Positions 1 through 6,865 of a stretch of 6,931 nt of DNA are shown piece by piece (within the stretch, counting starts at the first letter, position 1; the number at the start of each line of letters is the position of its first letter). Both the position numbers and the translations under genes were made by a program. The notes beneath the pieces are model-generated. The model was given only the letters and a program-made list of their open reading frames with translations, was not told the origin of the DNA and ran no database searches. Source of the stretch: Clostridia bacterium (GTDB lineage: Bacteria; Bacillota; Clostridia; Oscillospirales; Acutalibacteraceae); assembly GCA_900763035.1 (NCBI GenBank), contig CAAFIS010000062.1:1-6931 (forward strand), in the 5' to 3' direction.

Positions 1-938
1 ACGCCAACGCACACGGCATAAAGATCGTGGGCGATATGCCGATCTATGTGGCGGACGACAGCGCGGACGTCTGGGCCGCGCCGGAGCAGTTCGCCCTGGA
101 CGAAACGCTCACGCCGCGCGTCGTGGCGGGCTGCCCGCCGGACGCGTTTTCGGCGGACGGGCAGCTTTGGGGGATGCCGGTGTACGACTGGGACGCCATG
201 CGGCGAGAGGCACGGCCGTTCTCGTGGTGGCGGCGGCGGGTGCGCCACGCCCTGTCGATGTACGACGTGGTGCGGATCGACCATTTCCGCGGGTTCGCGT
301 CGTTTTACTGCATCCCCTACGGCGCGAAGAACGCCAAAAACGGCGTTTGGCGCAAGGGGCCGGGCATGGCGCTGTTCTCACTGCTGGAGAAAGATCACGG
401 CGGGCCGCTGCCGATCATCGCGGAGGATCTGGGCGTGCTGACCCCCGACGTACAGGAGCTGCTGCACCGGTCGGGCTATCCCGGCATGAAGGTGCTGCAG
501 TTCGCCTTCGATACCCGCGAGGACAGCGATCATCTGCCGCACAACTACCACCACCACTGCGTGGTGTACACCGGCACGCACGATAACGACACCGTGATCG
601 GCTGGACGCGCAGCGCGCCGCCCGCCGACGTGGCGCACGCCCGCCGCTATCTGCACGTCGACGACCGCGAGGGCTTCAACTGGGCCATGATCCGCGCGGC
701 ACTGGCCAGCGTGGCGGACACCGCGATCCTGACCATGCCGGATCTGATGGGGCTGGGGAGCGAAGCACGGATCAACGTCCCGTCCACCGTCGGCGGGCGC
801 AACTGGCGCTGGCGCATCGGCGACGGCTGCATCAACGATTGGCTGGCCGGCATCCTGCGCGAGAACACGGCGCTGTACGGCCGCCTGCCGCAGCCGGCGA
901 AAAAAGAGGACGAACAGGAAGCGGAAAGAGAACGATAA
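1..938 (+). CDS. malQ: 4-alpha-glucanotransferase (amylomaltase, GH77), 5'-truncated
   Basis: Transfers alpha-1,4-glucan segments between maltodextrins, releasing glucose; cytoplasmic. The frame is open to the left edge (first full codon at base 3), so the start lies outside. The family is about 500 residues and 311 are visible. A GTG at 27 is in frame but sits inside the conserved GDMPIYVA block and is not a start. Numbering from that GTG: GDMPIYVADDSADVW at 2-16; RIDHFRGF with the nucleophile Asp85 (bases 279-281); IIAEDLG with acid/base Glu133 (423-425); GMKVLQFAFD; YTGTHDND with the third catalytic Asp186 (582-584); then GSEARIN and NWRWR near the C terminus. All three catalytic acids are intact. 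Pro238 stands where relatives usually have Gln (MPDLMG versus a typical MQDLLG). The end is a charged tail rich in Glu, Lys and Arg, then TAA. It converges on glgA across a shared terminator. The family is clear; only the N terminus is missing. Confidence 0.95.
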   Translation, partial: ANAHGIKIVGDMPIYVADDSADVWAAPEQFALDETLTPRVVAGCPPDAFSADGQLWGMPVYDWDAMRREARPFSWWRRRVRHALSMYDVVRIDHFRGFASFYCIPYGAKNAKNGVWRKGPGMALFSLLEKDHGGPLPIIAEDLGVLTPDVQELLHRSGYPGMKVLQFAFDTREDSDHLPHNYHHHCVVYTGTHDNDTVIGWTRSAPPADVAHARRYLHVDDREGFNWAMIRAALASVADTAILTMPDLMGLGSEARINVPSTVGGRNWRWRIGDGCINDWLAGILRENTALYGRLPQPAKKEDEQEAERER

Positions 939-950
939 AGGCGACAAAGT

Positions 951-992
951 AAAGCTGCCCGCCCTCGCGTTTTTGCGAGGGCGGGCAGCTTT
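951..992. terminator. Bidirectional intrinsic terminator between convergent malQ and glgA
   Basis: A perfect inverted repeat has 18-bp arms at 951-968 and 975-992 and a 6-nt loop (GTTTTT on the plus strand, AAAAAC on the minus). The arms begin with AAAGCTGCCC and end with GGGCAGCTTT, so in both directions a GC-rich stem is followed by a short U run. The repeat starts 12 nt after the malQ stop and ends 5 nt before the glgA stop. This position suits a hairpin ending both transcripts and limiting read-through into antisense RNA. The U tracts are short: UUU, then GAUGCUUAUU on the plus strand and ACUUUG on the minus. Efficiency in each direction is therefore inferred. Confidence 0.85.
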
Positions 993-997
993 GATGC

Positions 998-2428
998 TTA
1001 TTCGTGGGGCTTGAGCAGGCTGCGGTACAGTCGGATATACTCGTTGGCGGAGCGTCCCCAGCTGAAGTCCTGCGCCATGCAGCGCTGCCGCAATTCGGCA
1101 AAAAACGCGGGGTCGCCGTAGGCGCCGAGGGCGCGGTCGACCGCACCCAGCATATCGTTCGCGTTATAGGTCTTGAAGGTGAAGCCGAAGCCGCCCTCGT
1201 CCCCGCAGTCGCGGATGGAGTCCTTCAGGCCGCCCGTCTCGCGCACGACCGGCACGGCGCCGTACCGGCAGGCGACCATCTGCGCCAAGCCGCATGGCTC
1301 GCTTTTGGAGGGCATCAGAAAGATATCTGCCGCCGCATAGATCTTGCGTGCCAGCTCCGGCAAAAAGCCGACGCAGTAGCGGAACCGATCCGGATAGCGA
1401 TCCTGCAGCTCGCGGAAGAAATTCTCGTAGATCCATTCGCCGGAGCCGAGCAGGACGAACTGCACGTCGCGCGTGAACAGCTCGTCGGCGATATATTTGA
1501 CCAGATCCATCCCCTTGTGCGAGGCCAGCCGCGTGACCATCCCGATCAGCGGCACGTCCGGCCGCTGCGGCAGCGACAGGCGCTCCTGCAAAGCGCGCTT
1601 GTTCTCCGCCTTGCCCTCCTGCGCGGTTTCGGCCGTGTAATTCGCGAACACGGCCGGGTCGGTCGCGGGATCGTACCCGACGGTATCGATGCCGTTGAGG
1701 ATGCCGTGCAGCTTGAAGCTGCGCTCGCGCAATATGGGATCCAAGCCCCACGAGAACCACGGATCCAAGATCTCGCCCGCGTAGGTGGGGCTGACCGTAG
1801 TCACGGCGTCCGCCGTTTCGATGCCGCCCTTCATGTAGTTGACGCAGCCGTCGAACTCCAAGATCTGTCGGCTGCTCTGCGGCACGCCGACGACGTCCTC
1901 CAGCACCTCCATGCCGTATTTGCCCTGATACTGGATGTTGTGGATCGTAAAGACGGTCTTGATGCCCTCGTACCCCTCGCGCGTGGCGTAAAACAGGCTG
2001 TAGTACACCGGCACCAAGGCCGACTGCCAGTCGTTCGCGTGGATGACATCGGGCTTGAGGCCGATGTAGGGCAGCATCTCCAGCACCGCGCGGGAGAAGA
2101 ACGCGAAGCGCTCCGCGTCGTCATAATGCCCGTACAGCCCCTGCCGCTTGAAATAATACTGATTATCCAACAGGTAGTAGATCACGCCGTCCACCTTGGC
2201 CTCGAACACGCCGCAATACTGCCGCCGCCACGCCACAGGGACGGACAGACTGGTCAGAAACGTCATGTTCTCGCGCAGGCTTTGGGGCACGGACTCGTAC
2301 AGCGGCATGGCGACGCGGCAGCCGATCAGCCGCCGGCGCATGGCATGCGGCAGGCTGCCCGCCACATCGGCCAGCCCGCCGGAGGCCGCGAAGGGCAGCG
2401 CCTCGCTGGAAACATACAACACCTTCAT
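998..2428 (-). CDS. glgA: Glycogen synthase (ADP-glucose type, GT5)
   Basis: Adds glucose from ADP-glucose to the non-reducing ends of alpha-1,4-glucan; cytoplasmic. The preferred start is the ATG at 2428 (476 aa, begins MKVLYVSSEALPF). A second in-frame ATG six bases upstream, at 2434, would add Met-Asp, but the AAAGGAG is only 3 nt from it and 9 nt from 2428. With the 2428 start, conserved positions fall on E. coli GlgA numbering without shift. The N-terminal GT5 domain carries SGGLADVAGSLP (16-27), HANDWQSAL and TIHNIQYQG. The C-terminal domain carries TRLASHKG, with Arg300 and Lys305, and SEPCGL, with Glu377. RETGGLKD follows. All match the usual active-site set except position 15, which is Ala where E. 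coli has the ADP-glucose-binding Lys of KTGGL. Length is normal for the family. It is the last gene of the operon, 28 nt after glgD (22 nt if the upper ATG is used), and ends in TAA next to the terminator. Confidence 0.96.
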   Translation of the reverse strand: MKVLYVSSEALPFAASGGLADVAGSLPHAMRRRLIGCRVAMPLYESVPQSLRENMTFLTSLSVPVAWRRQYCGVFEAKVDGVIYYLLDNQYYFKRQGLYGHYDDAERFAFFSRAVLEMLPYIGLKPDVIHANDWQSALVPVYYSLFYATREGYEGIKTVFTIHNIQYQGKYGMEVLEDVVGVPQSSRQILEFDGCVNYMKGGIETADAVTTVSPTYAGEILDPWFSWGLDPILRERSFKLHGILNGIDTVGYDPATDPAVFANYTAETAQEGKAENKRALQERLSLPQRPDVPLIGMVTRLASHKGMDLVKYIADELFTRDVQFVLLGSGEWIYENFFRELQDRYPDRFRYCVGFLPELARKIYAAADIFLMPSKSEPCGLAQMVACRYGAVPVVRETGGLKDSIRDCGDEGGFGFTFKTYNANDMLGAVDRALGAYGDPAFFAELRQRCMAQDFSWGRSANEYIRLYRSLLKPHE

Positions 2429-2437
2429 ATCCATCTG

Positions 2438-2444
2438 CTCCTTT
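2438..2444 (-). promoter_or_regulatory. Ribosome binding site of glgA, decides the start
   Basis: AAAGGAG on the minus strand lies in the 22-28-nt gap after glgD. It is 3 nt from the ATG at 2434 and 9 nt from the ATG at 2428. The second spacing is normal for a Shine-Dalgarno and the first is too tight, so 2428 is favoured as the glgA start. Confidence 0.7.
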
Positions 2445-2456
2445 CCGCCGCGGCCG

Positions 2457-3569
2457 TCAGACCACGGAGCCTTTGGCGATATAGACCGGATAGCTGTCGA
2501 AGCCCTGCAGCGTCCGGCCGTCGCGGAAGATCACGTTTTTGTCGGCGATGATGCACTTGAGCGAGCAGCCCGCGCCGACGACGGTGTGCTGCAGCACGAC
2601 GCAGTTCTCCAGCACCGCGCCGCGACCGACCTCCACCTCGCGGAAGATGACGCAGTTCTTCACCGTGCCGTCGATCCGCGCACCGTCCGCGACGAGCGAG
2701 TTCTCCACCCGCGCGTGCAGGCCGTACTGGGCAGGCGCGCAGTCGCGCAGTTTTGTATACACCGGGCGCGCGGGCGGGAACAGGCCGCGCCGCACGGCGG
2801 GATCGAGCAGAGCAAGGTTCGCGTCGAAATAGCTCGTCAGCGAGTCGATCGGCATGACGAGGCTCGTCACCTCCGCCCCGCAGATCCGATAGTCGTGCAG
2901 GTGCGCCTGCAGGATATCCCGCTCGAACCTGGTGTGGTTGCGCGCCGCCGCCTCGGTGATCGTGCGGATCAGCCAGTCGCGCCGCATGACGTAGATCCCC
3001 AGCCCGTAGGCGGCCTCCTGATCGCCGACCTGACCGATCAGCATATCGGTCACGCGGCCGCGGGCATCGGTCACGATCTGGGGGATATCGGTCAGGTGCG
3101 GCACCTTGCCGCGCCGGTAGGCGACCGTCACGTCCGCACTGCTGTCCACATGGCGGCGGATCAGCGCCGCATAGTCGATGCTGGCCACCATATTGCAGTC
3201 GGACATGACGACCAGATCGTCATCGGAATGCTGCAAAAACGAGATGACATCGCACAGCGATCCGATGCGCCCCTGATACATCGCATCGTCGCTGCTGTGC
3301 GGCGGCAGGAAATACAGCCCCTCGTTCTTACGGCTGAGATCCCACGCCTTGCCGGAGCCCAGATGATCCATCAGCGACTGATAATAGCTTTTGGTGATGA
3401 CGCCGACCTTACCGATGCCGGCGTTGACCATGCCGGACAGCACGAAGTCGATCAGGCGGTACCGCCCGCCGAAGGGCAGCGAGCCCATGCTGCGCACGGC
3501 GGTGCCGTCGCGCACCGCCTCATCGTGCATATTGGCGAAGATCAGACCCAGAGCCGTATACTCACGCAT
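2457..3569 (-). CDS. glgD: ADP-glucose pyrophosphorylase regulatory-type subunit GlgD
   Basis: Partner of GlgC in the Bacillota-type ADP-glucose pyrophosphorylase; it raises the activity of the GlgCD complex and is usually inactive or weak alone (family knowledge). The protein is 370 aa with the ATG at 3567-3569, which has a strong AGGAGGT 9 nt upstream. A longer frame from 3596 would start upstream of that Shine-Dalgarno, inside glgC, and is not preferred. The N-terminal nucleotidyltransferase fold is recognisable ([22 protein letters not shown] at about 31-52, [11 protein letters not shown] at 71-81). However, the GGxGxRL nucleotide loop of GlgC is replaced by [10 protein letters not shown] (10-19). 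The catalytic SGDH of GlgC is also replaced, by SDCN (123-126). The C-terminal third is a left-handed beta-helix with hexapeptide-like repeats ([35 protein letters not shown]), ending YIAKGSVV as in other GlgD proteins. It overlaps glgC by 8 nt, suggesting coupled translation and matched subunit amounts. Confidence 0.94.
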   Translation of the reverse strand: MREYTALGLIFANMHDEAVRDGTAVRSMGSLPFGGRYRLIDFVLSGMVNAGIGKVGVITKSYYQSLMDHLGSGKAWDLSRKNEGLYFLPPHSSDDAMYQGRIGSLCDVISFLQHSDDDLVVMSDCNMVASIDYAALIRRHVDSSADVTVAYRRGKVPHLTDIPQIVTDARGRVTDMLIGQVGDQEAAYGLGIYVMRRDWLIRTITEAAARNHTRFERDILQAHLHDYRICGAEVTSLVMPIDSLTSYFDANLALLDPAVRRGLFPPARPVYTKLRDCAPAQYGLHARVENSLVADGARIDGTVKNCVIFREVEVGRGAVLENCVVLQHTVVGAGCSLKCIIADKNVIFRDGRTLQGFDSYPVYIAKGSVV

Positions 3570-4791
3570 TGCCGCACACCTCCTTTTCCGCCACATCGCG
3601 TTCGATCATCGCCTTGGCGGGCACCGTCGCGCCCGCGCCGATGCGGTAGCCGGGGCCGACGACCGTCACGCCCCAGTGCGCCAGATCCTTGCACTGCTCC
3701 GGGCTTTCGCCCACGGCGGCCTCCTCGCCGACCACGACGTTCTCGGCCAGGATCGCGTACTGCACACGTGCACCGCGGCGCACCACCGTGCCGGGCATCA
3801 GGATGGAGTCGACCACCTCGGCCCCCTCCTCGATCGTGACGCCGGAGAAGATGACGGAATACTCCACCTTGCCCGCCACGTCGCAGCCCTCGGCGATCAT
3901 GCAGTTCTGCACCTGCGCCGTGTCGGCGATGAACTGCGGCGGCATCCCCGGATTGCGGGAATAGATCTTCCATTTGGGATCGGACAGGTCGAGCGGCACC
4001 TTGGGATCGAGCAGATCGAGATTGGCCTCCCACAGGCTCTCGACCGTACCGACGTCCTTCCAGTAGCCCTCGAACCGGTAGGCGAACATCCGCTCGCCCG
4101 CCGAGAGCATGGCGGGCAGCACGTTTTTGCCGAAATCGTTATCGGAGTGGGGGTCCCGCTCGTCCGCGATCAGGTATTCGCGCAGCTTATCCCACGTGAA
4201 GATATAGATCCCCATCGAGGCGAGCGTGCTTTTGGGCACCTTCGGCTTTTCGTCGAACTCGTAGATGGAGCCGTCCTCGCGCGTGTTCATGATGCCGAAG
4301 CGGCTGGCCTCCTCCTTGGGGACATCCAGCACCGCGATCGTGCAGGCGGCGTTTTTCTCCTTATGGGCGGCGAGCATCCGGCTGTAGTCCATCTTATAGA
4401 TGTGGTCGCCGGACAGCACCAGCACATATTCCGGATCGTACCGTTCGATGAACGCCATGTTTTGATAGATCGCGTTGGCCGTGCCCTTATACCAGTCGCC
4501 GCCCTTATTGCGCTGGTACGGCGGCAGGATGTGCACGCCCGCATCCATGCGGTCAAGATCCCACGGCCGGCCGGAGCCGATGTAGTCGTTGAGCTCCAGC
4601 GGCTGATACTGCGTCAGCACGCCCACCGTCTCGATGCCGGAGTTGACGCAGTTCGACAGCGGAAAGTCGATGATCCGGTACTTGCCGCCGTACGGCACGG
4701 CGGGCTTGGCGATCCGCCGCGTCAGCGCGTACAGGCGGCTGCCCTGCCCTCCGGCAAGCAGCATGGCGACGCATTCCTGTTTACGAAACAT
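3562..4791 (-). CDS. glgC: Glucose-1-phosphate adenylyltransferase, catalytic subunit
   Basis: Makes ADP-glucose and pyrophosphate from ATP and glucose-1-phosphate, the committed step of bacterial glycogen synthesis; cytoplasmic. The protein is 409 aa from the ATG at 4789-4791, with GAAGGGAG 8 nt upstream. Domain order is an N-terminal nucleotidyltransferase with the phosphate loop [10 protein letters not shown] (11-20), [42 protein letters not shown] (100-111), and [12 protein letters not shown] with catalytic Asp129. EFDEKP follows, with Lys182 matching the glucose-1-phosphate-binding Lys of E. coli. [10 protein letters not shown] (243-252) is next, and then a C-terminal left-handed beta-helix from about 288. 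All expected catalytic residues are present, in contrast to GlgD. The E. coli activator-site Lys39 region (NKRAKP) reads RRIAKP here, as is common in Bacillota, so fructose-1,6-bisphosphate activation cannot be assumed (inference). It lies 18 nt after glgB; its TGA falls inside the first codons of glgD. Confidence 0.97.
   Translation of the reverse strand: MFRKQECVAMLLAGGQGSRLYALTRRIAKPAVPYGGKYRIIDFPLSNCVNSGIETVGVLTQYQPLELNDYIGSGRPWDLDRMDAGVHILPPYQRNKGGDWYKGTANAIYQNMAFIERYDPEYVLVLSGDHIYKMDYSRMLAAHKEKNAACTIAVLDVPKEEASRFGIMNTREDGSIYEFDEKPKVPKSTLASMGIYIFTWDKLREYLIADERDPHSDNDFGKNVLPAMLSAGERMFAYRFEGYWKDVGTVESLWEANLDLLDPKVPLDLSDPKWKIYSRNPGMPPQFIADTAQVQNCMIAEGCDVAGKVEYSVIFSGVTIEEGAEVVDSILMPGTVVRRGARVQYAILAENVVVGEEAAVGESPEQCKDLAHWGVTVVGPGYRIGAGATVPAKAMIERDVAEKEVCGNA
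3578..3587 (-). promoter_or_regulatory. Ribosome binding site of glgD inside the glgC 3' end
   Basis: AAAAGGAGGT on the minus strand has its AGGAGG core at 3579-3584, 9 nt from the glgD ATG (3567-3569). The same bases encode Lys-Glu-Val near the C terminus of GlgC. It is the strongest Shine-Dalgarno in the operon and fixes the glgD start at 3569, not at the upstream ATG 3594-3596. Confidence 0.85.
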
Positions 4792-4799
4792 AAGCGATG

Positions 4800-4807
4800 C
4801 TCCCTTC
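4800..4807 (-). promoter_or_regulatory. Ribosome binding site of glgC
   Basis: GAAGGGAG on the minus strand lies 8 nt before the glgC ATG, within the 18-nt gap after the glgB TGA. It is a weaker match than the glgD site (GGAG core only). A hairpin ends 10 nt upstream of it, on the glgB side. Confidence 0.7.
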
Positions 4808-4809
4808 GA

Positions 4810-6807
4810 TCATTTTCCCGGCCGTTCGCGGCCGGCAGCATTGACGGAGATATCGGCCGCCCCGCGGCCGCGGGCGCGGCGCAGATGCGGCGGCTGCGGC
4901 GGCTTTTGCGGCAGCGGCCGCTCCCGGCGGCAGTGCAGCAGCAGCACCGACAGCGGCGGCAGGTCGATCGCCGCGGACTGCGGCAGGCCGTGCCACGGCT
5001 GCGCCTCGGCGGAGAACGGCGCGTTGTGCACGTTGCTGCCGCCGAACTCGGACAGGTCGGAGTTGAACAGCTCCGCCCATTCGCCGCTGCGCGGCAGACC
5101 GATGCGGTAGCCCTCGCGCAGCACGGGCGTGAAATTGCACACCGCCACGACCTCGTGTCCCGCGCGGTCCATCCGGGCGAACACGATCACGCTTTGGTCG
5201 CGGTCGTCGTTCGCGATCCAGCGGAAGCCCTCCCACGTGCGGTCGTTCTCCCACAGTGCGGGCGTTTCGCGATAAAGGCAGTTGAGCGTGCGCACATAGT
5301 GGCGCAGCATCCGATGGCTCTCGTACTCGAGCAGCAGCCAATCCAGCCCGTTCTCATAGTCCCATTCCTTGAACTGGCCGAATTCGCAGCCCATGAACAG
5401 CAGCTTTTTGCCCGGGTGGCTCATCATATACCCGAGGAAGGCGCGCACACCGGCGAATTTTTCTTCATAGCTGCCGGGCATCTTCCCGATCAGCGAGCCT
5501 TTGCCGTGCACGACCTCGTCGTGCGAGATCGGCAGCACGAAATTTTCGGAGAACGCGTACATCATCGAGAACGTCAGCAGATCCTGATTGCCCTTGCGGA
5601 ACAGCGGATCCATCGACGTATACCGCAGCATATCGTTCATCCAGCCCATGTTCCACTTATAGTTGAAGCCCAGCCCGCCGTCGCTCGTCGGACGGCTGAC
5701 CAGCGGCCACGCCGTGGATTCCTCCGCGATCATCAGCGCGTGCGGATGCGCGGCGAACACCGTCTCGTTAAGAGCGCGCAGGAAGGACACCGCCTCCAGA
5801 TTCTCGCGGCCGCCGAAGCGGTTAGGCAGCCATTCGCCGTCGCGCCGCCCGTAATCGAGATACAGCATCGATGCCACCGCGTCGACGCGCAGCCCGTCGG
5901 CGTGGAACTCCTCCAGCCAGTACATGGCGTTGGCGATCAGGAAGGAGCGCACCTCCGGCCGGCCGTAGTCGAACACGCACGTGCCCCATTCCTTATGCTC
6001 GCCGCGGCGCGGATCGGCATATTCGAAGCACGCACCGCCGTCGAAACGGTACAGCCCGGCGCTGTCCTTGGGGAAGTGTGCGGGCACCCAGTCGAGGATG
6101 ACGCCCACCCCCGCCGCGTGGCACGCGTCGACGAACGCCATGAAGTCGTGCGGCGTGCCGTAGCGCGAGGTCGGCGCGTAATAGCCGGTGACCTGATATC
6201 CCCACGAGCCGTCGAACGGATGCTCCATCACGGGCAGCAGCTCGATATGCGTGTAGCCCATGTCGACGACGTAGGGGATCAGCTCCTCGGCCAGCTTTTG
6301 ATAAGAGAACGTATTGCCGTCCGAAAATCGCCGCCACGAGCCGAGATGCACCTCGTAGATGTTCATCGGGCAGTCGTAGATATCGGCATCCTTCATCCGT
6401 TCGCGCCATGCGCCGTCCTGCCAGCGGTAGCCGCCGAGCGGGAACACCTTCGAGGCCGTGCCGGGACGTGTTTCCTGATGCGCGGCGAATGGATCGGCTT
6501 TATCGACGGCCTGTCCGTCGCAGCCGACGATGTGGTATTTGTAGGGGGCATACGGCTGCACATTTTGCAGCGCGCACGCCCACACGCCGCCGCCGATCGG
6601 CTCCATCGGCTGCGCGGCCGGGTCCCATGCGTTAAAATCGCCGATCAGCGACACCGACCGCGCGGACGGCCCCCAGACGCGGAACGTGCATCCGTCCCCC
6701 GCATAGCGGCAGCCAAGCACCCGATAGATGTGCGCGGATGTGCCCTCGGCAAAGCGGCGCACTTCCTCGCGCAGCTCTTCCGGTGCAAGCAGCGTTTGGT
6801 CTTCCAC
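4810..6807 (-). CDS. glgB: 1,4-alpha-glucan branching enzyme (GH13, CBM48)
   Basis: Cuts an alpha-1,4-glucan chain and rejoins the piece through an alpha-1,6 bond, creating glycogen branches. It is 665 aa from a GTG at 6805-6807 that has GGGAGGAG 6 nt upstream. An N-terminal CBM48 (about 28-125: CTFRVWGPSARSVSLIGDFN, APYKYHI) is followed by the GH13 barrel. Within the barrel are YEVHLGSWRR (151-160), region I DWVPAHFPKD (239-248), and region II GLRVDAVASM with nucleophile Asp309. Region III is MIAEEST with acid/base Glu362, and region IV is ISHDEVVHGKGS with the stabilising Asp430. The C-terminal beta domain ends around LPPLSVLLL (616-624). There is a single N-terminal carbohydrate module, as in the ~640-aa enzymes and unlike the longer E. 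coli form. Residues 627-665 are an unusual Arg/Pro-rich tail. It is the first gene of the operon, directly behind the promoter. Confidence 0.97.
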   Translation of the reverse strand: MEDQTLLAPEELREEVRRFAEGTSAHIYRVLGCRYAGDGCTFRVWGPSARSVSLIGDFNAWDPAAQPMEPIGGGVWACALQNVQPYAPYKYHIVGCDGQAVDKADPFAAHQETRPGTASKVFPLGGYRWQDGAWRERMKDADIYDCPMNIYEVHLGSWRRFSDGNTFSYQKLAEELIPYVVDMGYTHIELLPVMEHPFDGSWGYQVTGYYAPTSRYGTPHDFMAFVDACHAAGVGVILDWVPAHFPKDSAGLYRFDGGACFEYADPRRGEHKEWGTCVFDYGRPEVRSFLIANAMYWLEEFHADGLRVDAVASMLYLDYGRRDGEWLPNRFGGRENLEAVSFLRALNETVFAAHPHALMIAEESTAWPLVSRPTSDGGLGFNYKWNMGWMNDMLRYTSMDPLFRKGNQDLLTFSMMYAFSENFVLPISHDEVVHGKGSLIGKMPGSYEEKFAGVRAFLGYMMSHPGKKLLFMGCEFGQFKEWDYENGLDWLLLEYESHRMLRHYVRTLNCLYRETPALWENDRTWEGFRWIANDDRDQSVIVFARMDRAGHEVVAVCNFTPVLREGYRIGLPRSGEWAELFNSDLSEFGGSNVHNAPFSAEAQPWHGLPQSAAIDLPPLSVLLLHCRRERPLPQKPPQPPHLRRARGRGAADISVNAAGRERPGK
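4818..4835 (-). other. Hairpin overlapping the last codons of glgB, upstream of the glgC RBS
   Basis: An inverted repeat with 7-bp arms at 4818-4824 and 4829-4835 (CCGGCCG / CGGCCGG), all G-C pairs. The loop is TTCG on the plus strand and CGAA in the glg mRNA. In the mRNA it sits 5 nt before the glgB TGA and is followed by GAAAA, not a U run, so it does not look like a terminator. A role in mRNA stability, processing or glgB-glgC translation is possible. The surrounding sequence is very GC-rich, so chance pairing is also plausible. Confidence 0.45.
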
Positions 6808-6813
6808 AGCGAT

Positions 6814-6821
6814 CTCCTCCC
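6814..6821 (-). promoter_or_regulatory. Ribosome binding site of glgB, supports the GTG start
   Basis: GGGAGGAG on the minus strand lies 6 nt before the GTG at 6805-6807. The first downstream in-frame ATG is deep in the CBM48 domain (Met68), so the GTG is the only start that keeps the whole N-terminal module. Confidence 0.85.
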
Positions 6822-6836
6822 AGAACCGTTTTTTCT

Positions 6837-6865
6837 ATTGTATCAACTTATCCGGCAAAACGCAA
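6837..6865 (-). promoter_or_regulatory. Sigma-A-type promoter of the glgBCDA operon
   Basis: On the minus strand the -10 is TACAAT (6837-6842, 5 of 6 consensus bases), preceded by TGA, so it is an extended -10 (TG at 6844-6845). A 17-nt spacer separates it from a weak -35, TTGCGT (6860-6865, 3 of 6). Transcription would begin near 6829-6830, leaving a leader of about 22 nt with room for the ribosome site and no riboswitch. No other comparable promoter was noticed in the short gaps between the glg genes. No clear catabolite-control (cre) box was seen. Confidence 0.75.

Noticed and set aside
27..29. GTG as the start of malQ
   Set aside because: The frame continues to the window edge with family-like residues (ANAHGIKI) before it, and the N-terminal part of GH77 would be missing; it is an internal Val codon.
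3570..3596. Longer GlgD start at the ATG 3594-3596
   Set aside because: It would add a basic nonapeptide (MWRKRRCAA) not seen in GlgD proteins, and it lies upstream of the strong AGGAGG that serves the ATG at 3569.
1004..3839. Plus-strand open frames of 515 codons (1004-2551) and 547 codons (2196-3839)
   Set aside because: Same cause: codon-register shadows of glgA and glgD. No conserved motif and no ribosome site supports them.
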